64,000 bases of DNA from Pectobacterium polaris. GTDB taxonomy: Bacteria; Pseudomonadota; Gammaproteobacteria; Enterobacterales; Enterobacteriaceae. The stretch is from contig NZ_CP017481.1 of NCBI RefSeq assembly GCF_002307355.1, positions 1,116,001 through 1,180,000 of the forward strand, given 5' to 3'. Both the position numbers and the translations under genes were made by a program. Shown here piece after piece: positions 40,292 to 49,238 of the stretch; position 1 is the first letter of the stretch, and each line of letters starts with the position of its first letter. The notes beneath the pieces are model-generated. The model worked only from the letters and a program-made list of their open reading frames with translations. It made no database searches and was not told the origin of the DNA.

Positions 40292-41128
40292 ATGAAAAAG
40301 CATATTTTGACAGTGACTTTATTGGCCGGGTTGGCTTCCGTTTCTGGTGCTGCACAGGCAGATAAATTAGATGATATTCAGAAGGCGGGCGTAGTGAAAA
40401 TTGCCGTCTTCGACAGTAATCCGCCGTTTGGCTATGTCGATCCGCAGAGCAAAAAGCTGGTGGGTTATGACGTGGACATCGCCGAGGCAATTGGTAAGGC
40501 GCTGGGCGTGAAGGTTGAGCTGCGCGCAACTAATCCGGCTAACCGTATCCCGCTATTAAGCTCGCAGAAAGTCGATCTGATCGCCGCGAACTTCACTATC
40601 ACCGATGAGCGTGCCAAGCAGGTTAACTTTAGTATTCCTTACTTTGCTACCGGGCAAAAATTCATCGCCCGTAAAGGCGTACTGAAAACACCGGAAGACA
40701 TCAAAACGCTGCGTATTGGCGCGGATAAAGGCACTGTGCAGGAAATTACCCTGCGTGAACATTACCCGACCGCCAAAGTGATTTCCTACGACGATACGCC
40801 GCTGGCCTTCGCCGCGCTGCGTAACGGCAACGTTCAGGCCATCACGCAGGATGATGCCAAACTAGTCGGCTTGCTGGCTAACGTGCCTGATGCACAGAAG
40901 GCTGAGTTTGAAATCTCTCCGTTCAGCATTACCAAAGAGTATCAGGGCGTCGGGATTCCGAAGGGCGAAGAGCGTCTGACGGCGAAAATTAACGACACGC
41001 TGATTAATCTGGAAAAACAGGGTGAAGCGAAGACGATTTACGATCGCTGGTTTGGGCCGAGCACGAAGTCATCCCAGCCGCGCGGCGATTTCACCTTTGC
41101 CCCGTTGGATCAACAACCTAAATCCTGA
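40292..41128 (+). CDS. Polar amino-acid ABC transporter, periplasmic binding protein
   Basis: A 278-residue SBP family 3 protein. The signal peptide MKKHILTVTLLAGLASVSGAA ends near AQA-DKLDD. The mature protein begins with the typical IAVFDSNPPFGYVD and GYDVDIAEAIGKALG segments, and contains DLIAANFTITDERAKQVNFS. It would bind a polar or acidic amino acid; the exact ligand is not readable. It is separated by 95 bases and a hairpin from two permease genes. Confidence 0.88.
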   Translation: MKKHILTVTLLAGLASVSGAAQADKLDDIQKAGVVKIAVFDSNPPFGYVDPQSKKLVGYDVDIAEAIGKALGVKVELRATNPANRIPLLSSQKVDLIAANFTITDERAKQVNFSIPYFATGQKFIARKGVLKTPEDIKTLRIGADKGTVQEITLREHYPTAKVISYDDTPLAFAALRNGNVQAITQDDAKLVGLLANVPDAQKAEFEISPFSITKEYQGVGIPKGEERLTAKINDTLINLEKQGEAKTIYDRWFGPSTKSSQPRGDFTFAPLDQQPKS

Positions 41129-41156
41129 TAGCTGACACCTTCAGTATTATGATCCC

Positions 41157-41177
41157 AGCCCTCTGCATTGCAGGGGG
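41157..41177 (+). terminator. Attenuator hairpin between the binding protein and permease genes
   Basis: A 9-bp stem (GCCCTCTGC / GCAGGGGGC, one T-G wobble) with an ATT loop is followed by CATTTCTATTTG. It probably reduces expression of the permeases relative to the binding protein. Confidence 0.65.
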
Positions 41178-41223
41178 CATTTCTATTTGTATCTCGTAGC
41201 AATGACAAAGAGAGATAAAACGC

Positions 41224-41967
41224 ATGGATACGGCGCTGCAATCGCTTGAATCGTGGCTGTTGGCTCCTCAATACCTCATCTGGCTGTGGCACGGTTTTCT
41301 GATCACGCTGGGCATTTCCCTGAGTACGATCGTTTTGTCTACCGTGTTGGGCTTTCTGTTGGCGGCGGCCAGAGACAGCCAGATTCGTGTTCTGCGCGGC
41401 ATTGTGGTGGCGTATAGCTCGTTATTTCGTAATACACCGCTGCTGGTACAGCTGTTTTTCTGGTATTTCGGGGCTGGGCAGCTTTTTCCCTCAGGTATGA
41501 TGCAATGGCTGAACACCCCGCATGTTATTTCGCTGTTGGGCACGACGTTAGCGTGGCCTTCTTTTGAGTTTCTGGCGGGATTGGCCGGGCTGACGCTCTA
41601 TTCCAGCGCGTTTATTGCGGAGGAAATCCGCTCCGGTATCCGTGGCGTCGCGCGCGGGCAGAAGTACGCGGCGCATGCTCTGGGATTAACCGGCTGGCAA
41701 TCCATGCGCTATGTGGTATTGCCGCAGGCGCTAAAAATCGCCCTGCCGCCGCTGCTTGGGCAGTACATGAATATCGTTAAGAATTCGTCGTTAACGATGG
41801 CGATTGGCGTTGCTGAATTGTCCTACGCGTCACGTCAGGTGGAGACGGAAACCTTGCGCACGTTTCAGGCGTTTGGCGTGGCGACGGTGTTGTACATCGT
41901 GATTATTGCGGTGATGGAAGGCTGGGGCATGTGGCGTCAGCAGCGTAGTCTGGCGGAGAGACACTAA
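41224..41967 (+). CDS. Polar amino-acid ABC transporter permease 1
   Basis: A 247-residue HisMQ-type permease with about five membrane helices. The EAA motif GQKYAAHALGLTGWQSMRYV-type loop (about residues 140-160) is the ATPase-docking site. The family N-terminal segment LWHGFLITLGISLSTIVLS is present. It pairs with the next gene, one base downstream. Confidence 0.88.
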   Translation: MDTALQSLESWLLAPQYLIWLWHGFLITLGISLSTIVLSTVLGFLLAAARDSQIRVLRGIVVAYSSLFRNTPLLVQLFFWYFGAGQLFPSGMMQWLNTPHVISLLGTTLAWPSFEFLAGLAGLTLYSSAFIAEEIRSGIRGVARGQKYAAHALGLTGWQSMRYVVLPQALKIALPPLLGQYMNIVKNSSLTMAIGVAELSYASRQVETETLRTFQAFGVATVLYIVIIAVMEGWGMWRQQRSLAERH

Positions 41968-41968
41968 G

Positions 41969-42655
41969 ATGGATTTTACCGTTATCACCGATAACATCGA
42001 CTATTTGATGTGGGGCACGTTCCCGGATGGCCCGCTGGGTGGCGCGGCGCTGACGCTGGTGATGAGCCTGCTGGCTGGCGTAGCCTCTGCTGTTTTGGGT
42101 ACGATTTTGGGCGTGGCGCTGGCGATGTCCCGGGGATGGTGGAGTGCGCTGTTGGCGATGGTGCTGGGGTTCTTCCGTGCAATTCCCGTCATCATGCTGA
42201 TTTTCTGGACCTACTTCCTTCTGCCGATCGTTTTTGGTGTCGATATCCCTGAAATCACGACCGTGGTGTGTGCGCTGGCGTTGATCGCCTCGGCGTATCT
42301 GGCGCATGGCGTGAAGGCGGGCATTGTTGCGATTGGGCGCGGTCAGTGGCAGGCTGGGCTCTCGCTGGGATTAAGCCGCTGGCAGGTGTTGTGGCAGATT
42401 GTCCTGCCGCAGGCGCTGCGGATGATGGTGCCTTCCTTCATCAACCAATGGATTTCCCTGATTAAAGACACTTCACTGGCCTATATTGTCGGCGTCGGCG
42501 AGCTGACGTTTCTCGCTACGCAGGTTAATAACCGCAGCATGGTCTACCCGATGGAGGTTTTCCTGTTTGTCGCGCTGGTCTACTTTGTGTTTTGTCTGTC
42601 GCTGGAGCTGCTGGCGAACGGGGTTAATGCCCGCTTTAACCAGCAGGAAAAGTAG
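41969..42655 (+). CDS. Polar amino-acid ABC transporter permease 2
   Basis: A 228-residue HisMQ-type permease with about five helices. The EAA loop runs through IGRGQWQAGLSLGLSRWQVL (about residues 121-140), followed by LPQALRMMVPSFINQWISLIKDTSL. No ATP-binding subunit follows; the next gene is yieH on the opposite strand. The importer must borrow an ATPase encoded elsewhere, or the gene has been lost. Confidence 0.88.
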   Translation: MDFTVITDNIDYLMWGTFPDGPLGGAALTLVMSLLAGVASAVLGTILGVALAMSRGWWSALLAMVLGFFRAIPVIMLIFWTYFLLPIVFGVDIPEITTVVCALALIASAYLAHGVKAGIVAIGRGQWQAGLSLGLSRWQVLWQIVLPQALRMMVPSFINQWISLIKDTSLAYIVGVGELTFLATQVNNRSMVYPMEVFLFVALVYFVFCLSLELLANGVNARFNQQEK

Positions 42656-42719
42656 CCGAAACGCCGTATTCTGTGGTGGCGGAATAAGCCAGCCTGAGGA
42701 TGAAGATCACGTGCGTTGT

Positions 42720-42843
42720 GCGGTGGTAATGGATAGATCGTAAAGACGCTGTGAATACGTCCGTGTACGCTCGGTTTGCGCCATCCATGGCGCAAACGCT
42801 TTACTCTTCTATTCCATTACCACCGTTTTCGTTCCGTAAATAG
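42720..42843 (-). repeat. 124-bp palindromic repeat, copy B
   Basis: The reverse complement aligns gap-free to 8837-8960 with 11 substitutions. Here the outer arms read GGTGGTAATGGA and TCCATTACCACC, so both arms carry matched changes relative to copy A. The inner hairpin TTTGCGCCAT / ATGGCGCAAA is fully paired. It lies between convergent genes, as does copy A. Confidence 0.87.
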
Positions 42844-42878
42844 ATTTTCCGACGGTCTGACATAAGTCTGAATGGCTG

Positions 42879-43553
42879 CTACTGCGCAGTGATATTCCAG
42901 CCTTTTTCGCGCCAGATTTGCGGCAGTTCACGCATATCATCGAACATCGTGACCAGCGGGTGATGGATCGGCTGGTTGTGGGGATCGGCGCAGTAATAGA
43001 ACACCGGAATGCCCGCAGCGATGCCAGCCTGTACGCCAGCGGCGGAATCTTCAACCAGAATACAGTGCTCAATAGGAAGCTGTAACTGCTCGGCGGCGTG
43101 ATACAACACCGCCGGGTCGGGCTTCCACTTTTTCAGATCGTAGCCGCTGTAGAGATGGTCGCCAAACAGATCGAGCATGTGCGTCAGGCCGAGCGAATGC
43201 TGCATCTTGCTGACCGGACCATTGGACACCACGGCCATCGGGACGGTAATCGACTGCACTAGATCACGTGCACCCTCGATAGGTTGCAGGGACTCATCGA
43301 ACAGACGCTTTACCTCTTGCCGGAAATGACGCTCCGCATCGTCTACCGATACGGTTAAGCCATGCTGCTGGCTGATGCGGGCAATAATCTCGTATAGCTT
43401 CACGCCCTTGTAGGTTTTTATCACCTCCTCCAGCGATAAGTTCACCCCATACGGGATGAAAATATTCACATAAGCCTGGCAACACAGCACTTCGCTATCA
43501 ACCAGCGTGCCATCACAGTCGAAGAAGACGCATTCAATACGGGGCATGACCAA
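42879..43553 (-). CDS. yieH: HAD-superfamily phosphatase YieH (6-phosphogluconate phosphatase type)
   Basis: A 224-residue HAD hydrolase. Motif I is FFDCDGTLVDSE (nucleophile Asp13, acid Asp15 by my count), motif II is VVSNGPVSKM near residue 108, and motif IV is LVEDSAAGVQAG near residue 170. Length and location next to adeP fit E. coli YieH, reported to act on 6-phosphogluconate in vitro. The start is ATG complementary to 43551-43553. It is divergent from adeP. Confidence 0.87.
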   Translation of the reverse strand: MVMPRIECVFFDCDGTLVDSEVLCCQAYVNIFIPYGVNLSLEEVIKTYKGVKLYEIIARISQQHGLTVSVDDAERHFRQEVKRLFDESLQPIEGARDLVQSITVPMAVVSNGPVSKMQHSLGLTHMLDLFGDHLYSGYDLKKWKPDPAVLYHAAEQLQLPIEHCILVEDSAAGVQAGIAAGIPVFYYCADPHNQPIHHPLVTMFDDMRELPQIWREKGWNITAQ

Positions 43554-43928
<375 letters not shown>

Positions 43929-45266
43929 ATGAATAAATCACAACCCGGTCTTGCTACCGAGCAAGGCCTGCTGGAGCGCGTGTTTAAACTTAAACAACAC
44001 GGCACGACAGCACGTACGGAAACGATTGCCGGTTTCACGACGTTTTTGACGATGGTCTACATCGTTTTTGTTAACCCGCAGATTCTGGGTGTGGCGGGGA
44101 TGGATACCAAAGCGGTCTTTGTGACCACCTGTCTGATTGCGGCATTCGGCAGCATTTTGATGGGGCTGCTGGCTAACCTGCCTGTGGCGCTGGCACCTGC
44201 AATGGGCCTGAATGCGTTTTTCGCTTTCGTCGTCGTCGGTGCGATGGGTCTGCCATGGCAGGTTGCGATGGGTGCTATTTTCTGGGGCGCAATCGGTTTC
44301 TTGTTGCTGACTATCTTCCAGATTCGCTATTGGATGATCGCCAATATCCCGCTTAGCCTGCGTTTGGGTATCGCCAGCGGTATCGGGTTGTTCATTGCCA
44401 TGATGGGCCTGAAAAACGCCGGCATTATCGTTCCTAACCCTGAAACACTGGTGACGATTGGTAACCTGACGTCACACAGCGTGCTGCTGGGTGCGCTGGG
44501 CTTTTTCATTATTGTGGCGCTGGCCTCACGTAATATTCACGCCGCGGTACTGATCTCCATCGTGGTGACCACCTCAATTGGCCTGCTGCTGGGCGATGTG
44601 ACGTATTCTGGCGTGTTCTCTATGCCGCCGAGCGTCATGTCGGTGGTGGGTCAGGTTGATCTAGCTGGGGCGCTGAACCTCGGGATGTCCGGCATTATTT
44701 TCTCCTTCATGCTGGTTAACCTGTTTGACTCCTCCGGTACGCTGATTGGCGTGACGGATAAAGCCGGTCTGGTTGATGCTCGCGGTAAGTTCCCGCGCAT
44801 GAAGCAGGCGCTGTATGTCGATAGCATCAGCTCTGTAGCCGGTTCGTTTATCGGAACGTCATCCGTTACGGCGTATATTGAAAGCTCCTCTGGCGTGTCC
44901 GTGGGCGGACGTACCGGCCTGACGGCTGTGGTTGTGGGTCTGCTGTTCCTGCTGGTCATCTTCCTGTCGCCGTTAGCGGGTATGGTGCCTGCCTATGCGG
45001 CCGCTGGCGCACTGATTTACGTGGGCGTATTGATGACGTCCAGCCTGGCACGCGTGAAGTGGGATGACTTGACGGAAGCCGTTCCGGCCTTTATTACCGC
45101 GGTGATGATGCCGTTCAGCTTCTCTATTACTGAAGGGATCGCGCTGGGCTTCATTTCTTACTGTGTGATGAAGCTGGCGACGGGCCGCTGGCGTGAAATC
45201 AGCCCTTGCGTGGTCGTGGTTGCGCTGCTGTTCCTGCTGAAAATCGTGTTTATCGACGGGCATTAA
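43929..45266 (+). CDS. adeP: Adenine permease AdeP (NCS2 family)
   Basis: A 445-residue inner-membrane purine transporter, closely matching E. coli AdeP (YieG): ERVFKLKQHGTTARTETIAG at the N-terminus, LAPAMGLNAFFAFVVVG, and SSVTAYIESSSGVSVGGRTG (about residues 317-336), where the Glu is the conserved substrate-site acid. About 12-14 membrane segments. ATG 43929 gives the family start; TTG 43920 is less likely. It imports adenine by proton symport. Confidence 0.93.
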   Translation: MNKSQPGLATEQGLLERVFKLKQHGTTARTETIAGFTTFLTMVYIVFVNPQILGVAGMDTKAVFVTTCLIAAFGSILMGLLANLPVALAPAMGLNAFFAFVVVGAMGLPWQVAMGAIFWGAIGFLLLTIFQIRYWMIANIPLSLRLGIASGIGLFIAMMGLKNAGIIVPNPETLVTIGNLTSHSVLLGALGFFIIVALASRNIHAAVLISIVVTTSIGLLLGDVTYSGVFSMPPSVMSVVGQVDLAGALNLGMSGIIFSFMLVNLFDSSGTLIGVTDKAGLVDARGKFPRMKQALYVDSISSVAGSFIGTSSVTAYIESSSGVSVGGRTGLTAVVVGLLFLLVIFLSPLAGMVPAYAAAGALIYVGVLMTSSLARVKWDDLTEAVPAFITAVMMPFSFSITEGIALGFISYCVMKLATGRWREISPCVVVVALLFLLKIVFIDGH

Positions 45267-45275
45267 TGTGTTCGT

Positions 45276-45297
45276 GGCTCCGGGCTTTCCCGGAGCC
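45276..45297. terminator. Hairpin between convergent adeP and yieE
   Basis: A perfect 9-bp GC-rich stem (GGCTCCGGG / CCCGGAGCC) with a CTTT loop lies nine bases after adeP and 24 bases after the yieE stop on the other strand. No T tract on either side. Confidence 0.6.
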
Positions 45298-45320
45298 TCA
45301 GCCTGCGACAAGGCGGCTGG

Positions 45321-46064
45321 CTACTGTGAGGCGGTAGAGGTGGCTTTTTCTATCGTATGGCTGGTTAATTTCATATAGCGTAAAGACTGGCGCTGCTGCT
45401 GTAGTATTTCCCCCGACTTTCTCATGCCCGTTGCTGACGTGTATTTCCACATGATCAATCGGTTAAGTGTGGGGATATGGGCGCAGGCCCAGGCAAGGTA
45501 ATCATCAACATCGCTCATCACTTCTACGGCGGGGGTGCAGGTTGAACGTAGCCTGCCAGAGGCGGGGTGGAGTTTCAGGTTATTGGGAGGGTGGCTGTTC
45601 ACGCCAGGGATCTTCATCAATGACTGGCGGATGGTGCATAGCTGCGTTGCTGCTTCCAGCGGATCGCGCTGCGCGTCGATCCACGCCTGTTCGGCCTGTG
45701 TCTGCGCCTGCATCTGTGGGACGACCTGATTCGTTGGCCTGACATGAACGATTTCGATATCCATACCGACGCTGCCTTCTTCGCTCAGGAGGATGGCGAT
45801 AGTATTGCCTGCATAGCCGATGCTGAAATTGGGCATATTGGGATCGGCAAAATAAGGGCGTCCTTCAGGGGATACGAGTAGCGTGGGCAACAGCGGATAG
45901 CCGAAAAAATAGAACATCATCTCAGCCAGCAGCACTCGACTCTTCAGATAACGCTCGCGGCGTTTGGCTGAAAAACCTTGTGTTGATGAGATGAGCCTAT
46001 CGGGCAGTCTTTGTAAGTCAGGAAGCGCTTCCGTGCTTGTCCACCTGACAAAATGGCAGGTCAT
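45321..46064 (-). CDS. yieE: YieE, 4'-phosphopantetheinyl transferase-like protein
   Basis: A 247-residue Sfp/AcpT-superfamily protein closely resembling E. coli YieE, with the same adeP-yieH neighbours. The N-terminal substrate segment PEGRPYFADPNMPNFSIGYAG corresponds to the GKP...F-x-x-SH region of PPTases. The Mg-binding motif GMDIEI (Asp near residue 100) is intact. The second PPTase motif, usually W-x-x-KE-A-x-x-K, is altered to CTIRQSLMK, so the usual catalytic Glu is replaced by Gln. It may be a divergent PPTase for ApeE/ApeF or a non-catalytic relative. Confidence 0.8.
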   Translation of the reverse strand: MTCHFVRWTSTEALPDLQRLPDRLISSTQGFSAKRRERYLKSRVLLAEMMFYFFGYPLLPTLLVSPEGRPYFADPNMPNFSIGYAGNTIAILLSEEGSVGMDIEIVHVRPTNQVVPQMQAQTQAEQAWIDAQRDPLEAATQLCTIRQSLMKIPGVNSHPPNNLKLHPASGRLRSTCTPAVEVMSDVDDYLAWACAHIPTLNRLIMWKYTSATGMRKSGEILQQQRQSLRYMKLTSHTIEKATSTASQ

Positions 46065-46253
46065 TGTTCACTCCGTGATCGTGATAAAAGATGGGAACCT
46101 ATCAGGCATTACCGATGCATATTATCAGACTAATATGTGATCTAAAGAAAAATCGATGGATAAATCGGCGATAATTATTAATTAGGCACACCGAATTTTC
46201 TGCATCGTGTGTTTTGTGGCGATCCTTCCCTGTCCGCCACATTCCAGTCTGTT

Positions 46254-46775
46254 TTAATGGCTCGGCCACCCCAGTGCGGAACGCCGCTGTTTTTCCAGCG
46301 TCTGTTTGCGCAACTCATCCGCTGTCACTAATCGCAGCGCCGATGTCGGACACACGCTGACGCAGGAAGGGCTCTGGGCAACATCCACGCATAAATCACA
46401 TTTGTGAACCTCGCTTTGCATGAGGTGCGCTTCCCCCTCGTCATTCGACGCTTTTGTCACCACATTGATGGCTCCGAAAGGACAGGCAACGACGCAGCTT
46501 TTGCAGCCAATGCAGCGGGACTGAATAACCTGGATGCTATCCCGATCGCGCACCAGTGCGTCATTCGGACATACGCTGGCACAAGGCGCGTTCTCACACT
46601 GGCGGCAAAGAACGGGGACGCTGACGCTGGCGCTTTTAACGACCTTCAGGCGGGGAAAGAAGTGAGAAGGCCGCAGCTGTGCACTTTGGCCACCGCTATG
46701 GGCGACCGCGCAGGCGATCTCACAGGTCCGGCAGCCGATACATTTTTCTGCTTCGGCGATAACAAATTGATTCAT
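46254..46775 (-). CDS. HydN/YgfS-type 4Fe-4S ferredoxin
   Basis: A 173-residue soluble electron carrier with four Cys clusters for [4Fe-4S] centres: CIGCRTCEIAC (residue 12 on), CRQCENAPCASVC, CIGCKSCVVAC and CDLCVDVAQSPSC...C. The start is the ATG complementary to 46773-46775, giving MNQFVIAEAEKC, behind a GAGGAG site; a longer upstream frame has no support. It overlaps the AegA stop by four bases. It is similar in plan to the N-terminal domain of the upstream AegA, suggesting a duplication. Confidence 0.9.
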   Translation of the reverse strand: MNQFVIAEAEKCIGCRTCEIACAVAHSGGQSAQLRPSHFFPRLKVVKSASVSVPVLCRQCENAPCASVCPNDALVRDRDSIQVIQSRCIGCKSCVVACPFGAINVVTKASNDEGEAHLMQSEVHKCDLCVDVAQSPSCVSVCPTSALRLVTADELRKQTLEKQRRSALGWPSH

Positions 46776-48796
46776 GAGCGAAGCTCCTCGCGGGTTGCGT
46801 TCATTTCGGGGCGCTGCGGGTGTGCGGGAATGGCTCCCGTGACAGCGGTCAGCCCCATCGTCGCAATCATTCCCAATGCGGCTTTGCGCCCGTCGGCAAT
46901 GGCGGTCACCACCAGATCGGCACCGCGTACGGCATCGCCACCGGCAAAAATACGCGGATGGTTGGTCTGGCAAGGTATCTGGCTATCAAGCGGGGCGGTG
47001 ATGTATCCCCAGTTATCCAGACCGACGTTGGCGTCTTCCAGCCACGGCATGTTGTGTGACTGAAAGCCAAATGCGGTTATCACGGCTTCCGCAGGTTGCA
47101 CGAATTCTGAATCAGGAATAGGGCGCGGACGACGGCGGCCGCTGGCGTCAGGCTCGCCCAGTTCGGTGCGAACCAGACTAATGCCGCATACTTCGCCCTG
47201 TTCATTGAGGCAGATTTTTTGTGGCTGAACGTTAAACAGGAACTCCACGCCTTCTTCGCGGGAGTTTTTCACCTCTTTTTTCGATCCAGGCATATTGGCT
47301 TCATCGCGACGATACGCGCAGGTGACGGATGCTGCGCCCTGCCGAACGGACGTGCGCAGGCAGTCCATCGCAGTATCCCCACCGCCGAGCACCACGACGC
47401 GTTTGCCCGCCATCGAGATATAAGGCTCATCCTCTAATTCAGGTAGCCCCATGACGTGTTTGGTATTGGCGATCAGGAACGGCAGCGCATCGAAGACGCC
47501 GGGAGCTTCTTCATTATCAATGTTGGCCTTCATGGAGCGGTAGGTGCCTACGCCGAGGAACACGGTGTCATACTCGTCCAGCAACTGAGCCAGAGAAATA
47601 TCTTTCCCCACTTCGGTATTCAGCTGGAATTCGATTCCCATGGCGCTGAACACTTCACGACGATGAATCAGGACGTCTTTATCCAGCTTGAACGACGGAA
47701 TCCCGAATGTGAGCAGCCCACCAATTTCCGGGTGACGATCGAACACCACGGCCTGCACACCGTTGCGGGCCAGCACATCGGCACAGGCTAGCCCTGCCGG
47801 GCCAGCACCGACGATCGCCGCGCGTTTGCCACTGGGAACAACATTCGTCATATCGGGCGACCAGCCCATTTTTATCGCAGTATCGGTAATGTAACGCTCA
47901 ACGTTACCGATGGTAATCGCACCGTACTCCTTGCCCAGCGTACAGGCTCCCTCACATAACCGATCCTGCGGGCACACTCGGCCACAGATTTCCGGCAGGC
48001 TGCTGGTTTGGTGCGACAGTTCTACGGCTTCAAGAATGCGCCCCTGTTTTGCCAGACTCAGCAGTTCGGGAATATTGTTATGCAGCGGGCAGGTCCACTC
48101 GCAGATTGCACGTTTGCCGCAAGAAAGGCAGCGATCGGCCTGATCTTCCGTCTGCTGCATGGAGAAGCCATGATAGATTTCATCAAATGTGGATGTTCTC
48201 TGGGTCAGCGGCTTTTTCTCGGCATCCCGGCGCGGCCAGTTTTTTCTTTTGCTGAGCGGATGGGTCGTCAGCGTTTTCAGCACGGGCGTTTCACGCTGCC
48301 AGTGAGCGGAGGAACGCAGCGCCATCGCCTGCTGTTTCTCCTGACGGCGGGCCGCTAACGTTTGCTCGCTGACGAGCTGTAAGGCCTGAGTCGGGCAGGC
48401 TTCTACGCACGCTTGCCCTTCTGGACGATCGGCGCAGAGATCGCATTTGTGGGCGATGGCGCTGTTGTCTACAGGGCTTGTCACCATGGACATTGCGCCG
48501 AACGGGCAAGCCAGTACACAGCTTTTGCAGCCGATGCACTTTTCCTGAACGAGCTGAATGCTATTGTCTTTTCTGATCAAGGCCTGCGTTGGGCACACGC
48601 TGGCGCAGGGGGCATCTTCACAGTGACGGCAGGTCACAGCAGCCCGCAGCGTTGGCGTATTGAATGCCTTGATTCTGGGCTGAAACACCGCAGCGCTATC
48701 TGGATAGCGCTCGTCATTGTGTGAAATGACACAGGCGATTTCGCATGCATGGCACCCCATACAGTCTTGAGTACTGGCAATAACAAATCGGTTCAT
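46772..48796 (-). CDS. aegA: AegA/YgfT-type Fe-S, FAD/NADPH oxidoreductase
   Basis: A 674-residue fusion enzyme (E. coli AegA 659, YgfT 639). Residues 1-160 are a HydN-like ferredoxin with four Cys clusters. The rest is a glutamate-synthase-small-subunit-type module: a further Fe-S part (CLSCGKRAICEWTCPLHN), FAD motif VGAGPAGLACADVLARNG near residue 330, NADPH motif VVVLGGGDTAMDC near residue 470, and the GGDAVRGADLVVTA closing signature. E. coli AegA and YgfT have been linked to anaerobic, formate-dependent uric acid breakdown. Its ferredoxin partner is encoded next. Confidence 0.88.
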   Translation of the reverse strand: MNRFVIASTQDCMGCHACEIACVISHNDERYPDSAAVFQPRIKAFNTPTLRAAVTCRHCEDAPCASVCPTQALIRKDNSIQLVQEKCIGCKSCVLACPFGAMSMVTSPVDNSAIAHKCDLCADRPEGQACVEACPTQALQLVSEQTLAARRQEKQQAMALRSSAHWQRETPVLKTLTTHPLSKRKNWPRRDAEKKPLTQRTSTFDEIYHGFSMQQTEDQADRCLSCGKRAICEWTCPLHNNIPELLSLAKQGRILEAVELSHQTSSLPEICGRVCPQDRLCEGACTLGKEYGAITIGNVERYITDTAIKMGWSPDMTNVVPSGKRAAIVGAGPAGLACADVLARNGVQAVVFDRHPEIGGLLTFGIPSFKLDKDVLIHRREVFSAMGIEFQLNTEVGKDISLAQLLDEYDTVFLGVGTYRSMKANIDNEEAPGVFDALPFLIANTKHVMGLPELEDEPYISMAGKRVVVLGGGDTAMDCLRTSVRQGAASVTCAYRRDEANMPGSKKEVKNSREEGVEFLFNVQPQKICLNEQGEVCGISLVRTELGEPDASGRRRPRPIPDSEFVQPAEAVITAFGFQSHNMPWLEDANVGLDNWGYITAPLDSQIPCQTNHPRIFAGGDAVRGADLVVTAIADGRKAALGMIATMGLTAVTGAIPAHPQRPEMNATREELRS

Positions 48797-49238
48797 TACC
48801 TTTTCCCACTCTGGATCCCTCGATCGTGGCCTTTATCCTAATAGTTGGATAACACCCTGACCTTGATATAGAGCAGGTAAAAAGTCGGTTAATGTTAAAT
48901 CTCGCTCGTGTTGCTAATAAAATTATTGAATCGTTTCAGTAAGTTGTGATGTTATGCGAAAGTAATGGTCTGGTTGCATATAACCTTGTTTTTTGTCTGG
49001 TTTACAGTGGTTTATCTCGGGTAAACATTCTGGTTTTCATTATTCTTGTTAATTTCCCCATGAAATAACTCGTTACTTTTACTTACTCCCCTCATAATGT
49101 TGGGCGCTATTTACATGCAGCAAAACATTGTTGCATCAAAACAATGTTGCAGCTAAATAGTGTGTTTACGGCATTTTCATTATGAATCAATAACAGGGCG
49201 TTGCTCAGGTTAATGGATTGTCACTAAGGGATAGTGTT
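48797..49238. other. 442-base divergent region between aegA and the lipoprotein operon
   Basis: AT-rich, no supported gene. It contains a perfect inverted repeat, AACATTGTT (49124-49132) / AACAATGTT (49140-49148), with a seven-base spacer and flanking GCAGCA/TGCAGC extensions, about 90 bases before the CsgG-like gene. I found no clear FNR box. Confidence 0.6.
49124..49148. promoter_or_regulatory. Inverted repeat upstream of the lipoprotein operon
   Basis: The 9-bp arms AACATTGTT and AACAATGTT flank GCATCAA. This is a possible regulator site or RNA hairpin; the protein that would bind is unknown. Confidence 0.45.
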
